Assembly (NCBI GenBank): GCA_039807445.1 | Contig: JBDHRG010000002.1 | Location: forward strand, 1-58,151 | Source of the DNA: JBDHRG01 sp039807445 | GTDB lineage: Bacteria > Pseudomonadota > Gammaproteobacteria > Competibacterales > Competibacteraceae | Direction: 5' to 3' | Length of the DNA stretch: 58,151 bases | Shown: piece after piece, positions 52,082 to 58,151 of the stretch | How the letters are laid out: every line of letters begins with the position of its first letter | Numbering within the stretch: the stretch's first letter is position 1 | Translations under genes and position numbers: made by a program | The notes under the pieces: generated by a model | Seen by the model: only the letters and a program-made list of their open reading frames with translations | Databases searched by the model: none | What the model was told of the DNA's origin: nothing

Positions 52082-52312
52082 ATGTTGCACCTCGCCCGGA
52101 TCACCGCCAAGGGGCAGACCACCGTGCCGCGCGACATCCGCGCCGCGCTCAAGGTGGAGCCGGGCGACCTGATCGCCTGGGAAACGCAGCCCGACGGCAG
52201 CGTCGTCGTGCGCCGCGTGCAGCCGCTGGATGTCGACTACCTGCGCGCGGTTCAGGGAACCCTCGGCGAGTGGGATTCCGCCGAGGACGAGGAAGCCTAT
52301 CGTGAGCTTTGA
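52082..52312 (+). CDS. AbrB/MazE-type antitoxin
   Basis: A 76-residue SpoVT/AbrB-domain protein: LARITAKGQTTVPRDIRAAL, then KVEPGDLIAWETQPDGSVVV, with a short acidic tail (WDSAEDEEAYREL) that should bind the toxin. AGGAAGG precedes the start. The gene overlaps the toxin by 11 bases. Antitoxins of this type bind their own promoter; none can be named here. Confidence 0.83.
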   Translation: MLHLARITAKGQTTVPRDIRAALKVEPGDLIAWETQPDGSVVVRRVQPLDVDYLRAVQGTLGEWDSAEDEEAYREL

Positions 52313-52652
52313 GCGGTTCGACGTGGTGCGGGTGCCGTTCCCGTTCACCGACCGCGAGACTGCCAAGAACCGCCCGGCGCTGGTGCTGTCCGCCAGCGAC
52401 TCATTCAACACGCCGGTCGGCCATTCGGTGATGGCGATGATCACATCCGCCAAGCACAGCGACTGGCCGCTGGACCACTTCATCACCGACCTCGCCGCCG
52501 CCGGGCTGCCGGCGGCTTCGCGGGTGCGGATGAAGCTGTTCACGCTCGACCACCGCCTGGTGCGCGGCAAGCTCGGACGCTTGGCCGCTGACGACCAGAT
52601 CAGCGTCAGGCGTTGCCTGGTCGAGCTGTTCGGCACCCGAGATCCGGTTTGA
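52302..52652 (+). CDS. PemK/MazF-type endoribonuclease toxin
   Basis: A 116-residue PemK/MazF protein. The start is a GTG (52302) inside the end of the antitoxin. Family marks are FDVVRVPFPFTDRETAKNRP (the loop before the conserved RPALV), ALVLSASDSF and SRVRMKLFTLDHRLVRGKLG. It would cut single-stranded RNA. The Arg and Ser/Thr region for catalysis looks intact. Confidence 0.85.
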   Translation: MSFERFDVVRVPFPFTDRETAKNRPALVLSASDSFNTPVGHSVMAMITSAKHSDWPLDHFITDLAAAGLPAASRVRMKLFTLDHRLVRGKLGRLAADDQISVRRCLVELFGTRDPV

Positions 52653-52675
52653 TCGTTTCGCGCTTTGGCGCTGCG

Positions 52676-52706
52676 CGCGTTCCCCCGACGGTTGCGGGGA
52701 AACGCG
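52676..52706. terminator. Hairpin between convergent mazF-like and TPR genes
   Basis: CGCGTTCCCC (from 52676) and GGGGAAACGCG (52696-52706) form a 10-bp stem with one bulge and an 11-base loop. There is no T run on either strand, so terminator function is only possible. Confidence 0.35.
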
Positions 52707-52726
52707 TGCAGCGCGTGTGGCCGGCA

Positions 52727-54085
52727 TCACGCGAGCGCCGATGGCTCCGTCTCCACTGCCCGCTGCGCCTGCTCGCGGTAGCGCCGCGCCAGCGGGCTGT
52801 GCGGTTTGTGCATCACGCGCTCGTTGGCGAGGTTGCGCGCCAGGCCATGGCGCCCGGCGCGGATCGCCGCGGTGAGCAGGGTCTGCGACAGCAGGTCGCG
52901 CTGTGCGTGGCTGCCGCCGAAGCGGTGGGCGAGGGTGCGGATCGGCAGCAGCGCATCGACCGCCTCGCCGTAGCGCCCGCGCGCGAAGGCGATCAGTGCG
53001 CGCGCGAGCGGAAGCCCCACTTCACGCGTCATCGTCGCGTTGATGCCGGGCGCCTCGACGGTGCGCTCCAACTCGGCGAGCAGGCACTCGACGGCAGCGT
53101 CGCGGCCGGCGCCGAGGAAGGCCATCAGCGCGTGCACGTCGTTGAACGCATAGTAGCCGTTCTCGTCGGCGGCCTTGGCTTCCCAGGCGTCGGCGAGCGC
53201 CGCCCAGCGCCCGCCGACGTCGGTGCCGAGCAGTTGCAGCCGCCACAGCAGCGCCGAGGCGTCGAGCAACTGCAGGCTCATCTCCGAAGGTTCCGGATAG
53301 ATGCGCGCGTCGTACAGTGCCAGCGCCTGCGCGGACTCGCCGCGCTCGAGGTGGTACAGCGCGTTGTGCCACCAGTTGTGGAAGGCGAAGCCGTTGTCGG
53401 GGGCCCAGTCGGCTTCGCGCTCGCGGTACCAGTGGATGCCTTCGTCGAAGCGCGCCTGCATCTCCATCACGTGCGCGACGGCGTGGATCGCCCACGGGTC
53501 GCGCGGCTCGAGCGCCAGCGCGCGCCGGCCGGTTTCTTCGGCGAGCGCGTACTGGTTGCACTCCTCCAGCCCGAAGGCGTACATGCCGAGCACGTAGGAG
53601 TAGCTCGGCAGCGCTTCGCTCCACTCGGGCAGCACGCGCGCGATGCGGTCGCGCAGGCTCACCGCGTCGCCGAGATAGAAGTCGCTCAGGTGCGCCGCCT
53701 GCAGCGCGAAGGGGTCGCGCGGATGCTCGGCCAGCACCGCGTCCCAGGCCAGCGCGGCGCCGCGCCAGTCGCCGGCCAGCCAGCGGCGCACGGCCAGCAC
53801 CAGGCCGCGCTCGCGGTCGTTGGCGCGTCCGAACAGGGCTTCGGCCGCGGCCAGGCTGGCGCGGACTTCGGGCAGGTAGCGCTGCTCGGTCATCATCAGC
53901 AGCATCGTCGCGCGGAAGGCGTGGCCGAGCACGAAGTCCGGGTCTTCGGCCAGTGCGGCGTCGATCACCGCGACCGGATCGCCGAAGTAGCTGTGGAAGC
54001 GCCACAGCGCTTCTTCGTAGTGCTCCAGCGCACGCTGGCTGGTGGTCGACACGGCTTCGCCGCGGGCGTCTTTCAGCAGGCTCAT
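52727..54085 (-). CDS. TTC38-like tetratricopeptide-repeat protein
   Basis: A 452-residue all-helical TPR protein of the TTC38/StaR-like group. Repeats such as DPDFVLGHAFRATMLLM and EPRDPWAIHAVAHVMEMQ, and the conserved NGFAFHNWWHNALYHLERG, are diagnostic. No enzyme residues can be assigned and there is no signal peptide. Known members are poorly characterised. It is divergent from the large BTAD regulator (161-base gap), a pair that suggests direct regulation. Confidence 0.8.
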   Translation of the reverse strand: MSLLKDARGEAVSTTSQRALEHYEEALWRFHSYFGDPVAVIDAALAEDPDFVLGHAFRATMLLMMTEQRYLPEVRASLAAAEALFGRANDRERGLVLAVRRWLAGDWRGAALAWDAVLAEHPRDPFALQAAHLSDFYLGDAVSLRDRIARVLPEWSEALPSYSYVLGMYAFGLEECNQYALAEETGRRALALEPRDPWAIHAVAHVMEMQARFDEGIHWYREREADWAPDNGFAFHNWWHNALYHLERGESAQALALYDARIYPEPSEMSLQLLDASALLWRLQLLGTDVGGRWAALADAWEAKAADENGYYAFNDVHALMAFLGAGRDAAVECLLAELERTVEAPGINATMTREVGLPLARALIAFARGRYGEAVDALLPIRTLAHRFGGSHAQRDLLSQTLLTAAIRAGRHGLARNLANERVMHKPHSPLARRYREQAQRAVETEPSALA

Positions 54086-54246
54086 GGTTGTCCTCCTCCG
54101 ATCGAACGGGGCGTGTGCCAGTGTCCATCGGTGGCGTCAGCGAGGCGTCCGTGCAGGCGTCAAGCGAGCGTCAATGCATGCTGGACTTCGCGGCGCATCC
54201 GGCTTGAATTAGCGGCAATCCGTCCCCGGCGCCGGAGGATCGCGAT

Positions 54247-57200
54247 ATGGCAGCCATCAGCCTGATGCTCCTCGGCGGCTTCGAAGCCCGGGCCGCCGAC
54301 GGCGGGCCGCTGCCGTTGCCCTCGCGCAAGGCGCAGGCGCTGTTGGCCTATCTGGCGCTGAATCCGGGTCGCGCCCACGGCCGCGACAAGCTCGCGAGCC
54401 TGCTGTGGGAAGACCGCGACGCCGCCGCCGCGCGGCACAGCCTGCGCCAGGCGATCGCCGACCTGCGCCGCGCGCTGGCGCACTGCGATCCCCCGCCGCT
54501 CGCGGGCGAGGGCGATACCCTGGGGCTGGTGCCGGGCGGGGTCGAGGTCGACGCGCTGGCCTTCGAGCGCCTGGCCGATACGGGCACGCCGGAAACGCTC
54601 GAGCAGGCGGTGGCACTGTACCGCGGCGAGCTGCTCGAAGGCGTCGATCCGCGCTCGCCGGCCTTCGACGAGTGGCTGTCGCTCGAGCGCGCGCGGCTGC
54701 ACGAGCGCGCGGTCGCGGCGACGGCGGCGCTGCTCGAGCAGCGCCTGGCCGCCGGCGGCCCGGCGGAGCGCCTGGTGCCGCTGGCGCTGCACCTGCTCGC
54801 GCTCGACCCGCTGCGCGAAGCGACGCACCGGCTGCTGATGGTGCTGTACGCCCGCCAGGGGCGGCGCGCCGATGCGCTGAAACAGTACCGCGACTGCCGC
54901 GATCGTCTGGCGCGCGAGCTCGGCGTCGCGCCGTCCGCCGAGACCGAGCGCCTGCATCGCGAGCTGCTCGCCGGCCGTGGCGGTCCGGAGCCGGTTCGCA
55001 CCGCGGCCGCGGAAGCACCCGAATGGCGGCATCTGATGGCGCTGGTCGCGGCTTTCGGCGCCGATGGCGAGACCGACCCCGAGGCGCATCACGCCCGCCG
55101 GATGCGGGCGCTCGAGGCGGCGCGCGGTGCGATCGAGCGCGAGGGCGGCCGTGTGCTCGGTCGGCTCGGCGACACGCTGCTGGCCGGCTTCGGGCTGGTG
55201 GCGGCGCACGGCGACGAAGCCGAGCGCGCCTTGCGTACCGCCGAAGCGCTGCGCGACGGAGCGGGGGCGGATGCCGTGCCGCGCATCGGCATCGCCAGCG
55301 GCACGGTGCTGGTCGAAGGCGCCGGTGAGCCCGCCGGTGGCGAGCCGGCGCGGCTCGCCGCGGCGCTGGCGCTCCAGGCTGCGCCGGGCGAGATCATCGT
55401 CGCTGCGGCCGTACGCGCGAGCCTCGGTCCGCACCTGCAGGCCGAGCCGCTGCCGGGGCAGGCCGCCTGGCGCGTGCTGCGACGGCTGGCCGAGGCGTCG
55501 GCGACGGCTTTCGTCGGCCGTCGCGCCGAGCTGCGCCAGTTGCTCGCCGCGCTCGAGTCGTGCCGCGAGTCGGGGCGCGGCCAGACGGTGCTGGTGCGTG
55601 GCGAGGCCGGCATCGGCAAATCGCGTCTGCTCGAAGAGTGCCAGGCGCTCGCCGCGGCGCGGGGCTTCGCCTGCCACCGGGTGCGGGTGCTCGATTTCGG
55701 CGATGCGATCGGGCAAGACGCGGTCGCCGCGGTGGCGCGCAGCCTGCTCGGCCTGGCGCGTGACGCGAGCGAGGCGCAGGCGCGTGCCGCGCTGGCGCGC
55801 CTGCAGGGGAGCGAGCCGCTGGCGCTGTTCGTCGACCTGCTCGAGCTGCCGCCTGCGCGCGATGAGCGGGCTCTGCTCGAGGCGATGGAGACGGCCGCGC
55901 GGCCGCGCGCGCGCCGCGCGGCGTTGGCGCGGCTGCTGCTCGCCGCGAGCCGCGCGCGGCCGCTGCTGCTGGTGATCGAGGACATCCACTGGGCCGATCC
56001 GTCGGCGCTGGGCATGTTCGCCGCGCTCGCCGAGGCGGCGGTGGACTGCCCGACGCTGCTGACGTTGAGCTCGCGGGTCGAAGCCGAGCCCGGCGAGCCG
56101 GCCTGGCGCGGTGTGCTGCACGGGCTGGCGCTGACCACGCTCGAGCTCGGCGCGCTGCACCAGGCCGATGCGCGGGCCCTGGCCACGCAGCTCGCCGCGG
56201 GCAGCACCGAGGCCGCGATCGATGCCTGGGTGCGGCGCGCCGGCGGCAATCCGCTGTTCCTCGAGCAGCTCGCCTACGCCGCGCGCGAGAGCGAAGCCGA
56301 GGTGCCGGATTCGGTGCAGGGGCTGGTGCAGATGCGTCTGGACCGGCTCGCGCCGCGCGACCGGCAGGCCGCCCAGGCGGCTTCGGTGCTCGGTCAGCGC
56401 TTCGCGCCGGCGGCGCTGCGCCACCTGCTCGACGACTCGGGCTACGGCGGCGAACGCCTCGGCGAACAGCGCCTGTTGCGCCCCGAGGGCGAGGACTGGC
56501 TGTTCGCGCACGCGCTGATCCGTGACGGCGTGTACGCCTCGCTGCTGTCCTCGCGGCGTCGGGCGCTGCACCGCAAGGCCGCCGACTGGTACCGCGAGCG
56601 CGATCCGGGACTGCACGCCGAGCACCTCGAGTGCGCCGGCGACCCCGGTGCGGCGACGGCCTACCTCGAGGCGGCGCGCGCGCAGGCTGCTGCCTGGCGC
56701 TTCGAACCGGCGCTGCGCGCCGCCGAGCGCGGACTCGCGCTCGCCACCGATGCCGCGACGCGCAGCGCACTGGCCTGGCTGCGCGGCGAGGGCTTGCGCG
56801 AGACCGGCGACATCGCCGCCGCGATCGGGGCTTACCGTGAGGCGCTGGCTTGCGCTGCGGACGAGGCTGCCCGCTGCCGGGCGCGGCTCGGGCTGGCGGC
56901 GGCGCTCGGCGTCGCCGACCGCCACGCCGAGGCGCTCGCCGAGCTGGCCGAGGCCGAGGTGCTGGCGCGGCGCGGAGGGCTGCGAGCCGAGCTCGCCCAA
57001 CTCCATTACCTGCGCGGCAACGTGCTGTTCCCGAGCGGCCGGCTGGCCGAATGCCTGGAGGCGCACGAAACCGCGCGGCGGCTGGCGGTCGAGCTCGGCT
57101 CGGCCGAGCTCGAAGCGCGCGCGCTCAGCGGGCTGGGCGATGCCTGGTATCTGCGCGGGCGCATGATCACCGCGCACGGCTTGTTCGACCGCTGCATACG

Positions 57201-57981
57201 GCTGTGCCGCAAGCACGCGCTGCGCCGCGTCGAGGTCGCGAACCTGTCGATGCGCGGCGTGACCTACTTCTACCGCAACTTCGTCGGCGAGGGGCTCGCC
57301 GATGGCTTGCACGCGCTCGAGCTGGCGCGTGCGATCCAGGACCGCCGCGCCGAGCTGGTCGCGCTCAGCGTGCTGGCAGCGGTGCTGCCGCACGCCGGCG
57401 ACGCCGAAGGCAGCGTCGCGCGCGCGCGAGAGGGACTGGCACTGGCGCGCAGCCTGGGAGCGCGGCGCTTCGAAGCCGAGAGCCTGTGCCACCTCGCCGA
57501 AGGGCTGCTGCTGCTCGGTGCGCGTGCCGAAGCCGAGCGCGAGCTCGAGACCGCCTGGACCCTGGCATGCGACAGTGACGCGCTCGGCTACTTCGGCGCG
57601 TGCATCCTCGGCGTGCTGGCCCGAGCCAGCGACGACGCCGAGCGGCGCCGCTGGGCGCTGGCCACCGGCGAAGCGCTGCTCGGCGGGGACTGCGTCAGCC
57701 ACAACCACCTGGACTTCCGCCAGGCCGCGATCGAACTCGCGCTCGAGCTGCGCGACCCGGATGCGGTGCGCCACCACGCCGCGGCGCTCGAAGCCTACAC
57801 GCGCGAGGAGCCGCTGCCCTGGAGCGCGTTCTGCATCGAGCGCGGCCGCCTGCTGGCGGAGCTCGTCGAGCGGCCGGGTGACACCGCGGCCCGTGCCGCG
57901 CTCGCCCGCCTCGCGCGCACCGCCGAGCGCCTGGGGCTGCGCGCCGCGCTGCCGCGGATGCGGCAGACGCTCGCACCTTGA
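54247..57981 (+). CDS. Large BTAD/degenerate-cyclase/AAA/TPR regulator
   Basis: A 1244-residue multidomain regulator. A winged-helix DNA-binding domain (about 1-90, LASLLWEDRDAAAARHSLRQ) and BTAD domain (95-245, FDEWLSLERARLHERAVAA) are followed by a cyclase-homology segment (255-395, RVLGRLGDTLLAGFGLVAAH) lacking the first metal-binding Asp, an AAA ATPase (Walker A GEAGIGKS near 452, Walker B LLLVIEDIHWADPS near 574) and TPR-like repeats to the end. The order resembles AfsR/LAL-type regulators. It is divergent from the TTC38-like gene. It is probably cytoplasmic and ATP-controlled; the ligand is unknown. Confidence 0.85.
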   Translation: MAAISLMLLGGFEARAADGGPLPLPSRKAQALLAYLALNPGRAHGRDKLASLLWEDRDAAAARHSLRQAIADLRRALAHCDPPPLAGEGDTLGLVPGGVEVDALAFERLADTGTPETLEQAVALYRGELLEGVDPRSPAFDEWLSLERARLHERAVAATAALLEQRLAAGGPAERLVPLALHLLALDPLREATHRLLMVLYARQGRRADALKQYRDCRDRLARELGVAPSAETERLHRELLAGRGGPEPVRTAAAEAPEWRHLMALVAAFGADGETDPEAHHARRMRALEAARGAIEREGGRVLGRLGDTLLAGFGLVAAHGDEAERALRTAEALRDGAGADAVPRIGIASGTVLVEGAGEPAGGEPARLAAALALQAAPGEIIVAAAVRASLGPHLQAEPLPGQAAWRVLRRLAEASATAFVGRRAELRQLLAALESCRESGRGQTVLVRGEAGIGKSRLLEECQALAAARGFACHRVRVLDFGDAIGQDAVAAVARSLLGLARDASEAQARAALARLQGSEPLALFVDLLELPPARDERALLEAMETAARPRARRAALARLLLAASRARPLLLVIEDIHWADPSALGMFAALAEAAVDCPTLLTLSSRVEAEPGEPAWRGVLHGLALTTLELGALHQADARALATQLAAGSTEAAIDAWVRRAGGNPLFLEQLAYAARESEAEVPDSVQGLVQMRLDRLAPRDRQAAQAASVLGQRFAPAALRHLLDDSGYGGERLGEQRLLRPEGEDWLFAHALIRDGVYASLLSSRRRALHRKAADWYRERDPGLHAEHLECAGDPGAATAYLEAARAQAAAWRFEPALRAAERGLALATDAATRSALAWLRGEGLRETGDIAAAIGAYREALACAADEAARCRARLGLAAALGVADRHAEALAELAEAEVLARRGGLRAELAQLHYLRGNVLFPSGRLAECLEAHETARRLAVELGSAELEARALSGLGDAWYLRGRMITAHGLFDRCIRLCRKHALRRVEVANLSMRGVTYFYRNFVGEGLADGLHALELARAIQDRRAELVALSVLAAVLPHAGDAEGSVARAREGLALARSLGARRFEAESLCHLAEGLLLLGARAEAERELETAWTLACDSDALGYFGACILGVLARASDDAERRRWALATGEALLGGDCVSHNHLDFRQAAIELALELRDPDAVRHHAAALEAYTREEPLPWSAFCIERGRLLAELVERPGDTAARAALARLARTAERLGLRAALPRMRQTLAP

Positions 57982-58151
57982 GCGGAGCGTACGCCGGTAC
58001 GCCACCGCCTTATTACCCTGACTCTTGCCCTTGCCAAGGGTTGGTACCGCTCTGTCAGACTTACTCGAACCTGCCTAACTTTCATGCAGGGATTGGCCAG
58101 CACCCCTGATGATGAAAGAAACTGGGTGTGCTGGCGCTCGCGGGCTGAGGT
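57982..58151. other. Window-end stretch, no gene recognised
   Basis: 170 bases after the regulator stop. It has an inverted repeat CCAGCAC (58097-58103)/GTGCTGG (58128-58134) and an ATGATG near 58108 that could open a gene continuing past the window, but neither is supported. Confidence 0.3.

Noticed and set aside
58097..58134. Terminal inverted repeat of an insertion sequence
   Set aside because: Only 7 bp match, with no transposase or target duplication visible before the window ends.

Overview
The window is GC-rich DNA from a proteobacterium. Gene content suggests a Betaproteobacterium of the Rhodocyclales/Azoarcus-Thauera kind: a leucine-catabolic liu cluster under a MerR-type LiuR regulator, fused isobutyryl-CoA mutase IcmF, ZapE, NudE, YrfG, MltD and single-chain PurL. 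This placement is inferred from gene content only. No rRNA, tRNA or CRISPR array was seen.

Region 1 (1-8280) is accessory in character. It holds the tail of an AraC-type regulator, an MFS symporter, a yefM-yoeB toxin-antitoxin pair, a papain-like peptidase with a GYD protein, a frameshifted integrase remnant, a glycine-zipper lipoprotein, an orphan YefM antitoxin, a macro-domain protein, a PhzF protein and a secreted M28 peptidase.

Region 2 (8283-14919) is the most interesting part. Six tightly packed or overlapping genes encode a TIM-barrel isomerase-like protein, an SHMT-fold PLP enzyme, a 2OG-Fe amino-acid hydroxylase-like protein, an MFS exporter and two different ATP-grasp ligases. The base composition is visibly lower in GC than the flanks. 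I read it as a transferred, undescribed biosynthetic cluster for a small peptide containing a hydroxylated or aldol-derived amino acid, built by ATP-grasp ligases and exported, comparable in logic to bacilysin. No product can be named from sequence.

Region 3 (15000-27300) is mostly housekeeping: zapE, cysQ, nudE, yrfG, an MltD-like transglycosylase, a lone GspG-like pseudopilin, a PlsC remnant, a type II phosphoribulokinase-like kinase, a small membrane protein, an MtfA-like peptidase and purL.

Region 4 (27300-52000) is acyl-CoA catabolism. A long minus-strand operon (liuA, acyl-CoA ligase, thiolase, acyl-CoA dehydrogenase, liuB, liuC, liuD, maoC, liuE) covers isovaleryl-CoA to acetyl-CoA plus acetoacetate, and a complete phd/relE-like toxin-antitoxin module sits inside it. 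liuR and an MBL hydrolase lie divergently upstream, followed by an Fe-S protein and a fused CoA transferase. A plus-strand set (methyltransferase, acyl-CoA ligase, icmF, 3-hydroxybutyryl-CoA dehydrogenase, enoyl-CoA hydratase) can take isobutyrate through butyryl-CoA, and possibly pivalate into isovaleryl-CoA. Palindromic boxes built on TTGACGT/TTTACGT half-sites occur before liuA, between liuR and the MBL gene, and before the icmF-side ligase, so the two arms are probably one LiuR regulon.

Region 5 (52000-58151) has an AbrB/MazF-type toxin-antitoxin pair, a TTC38-like TPR protein, and a divergent 1244-residue BTAD/degenerate-cyclase/AAA/TPR regulator. Across regions 3 and 4, many intergenic gaps carry purine-rich tandem heptamers (GAGGNNN or GGGGAAT) that face complementary pyrimidine-rich heptamers and should fold into hairpins. 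They look like one scattered repeat family.
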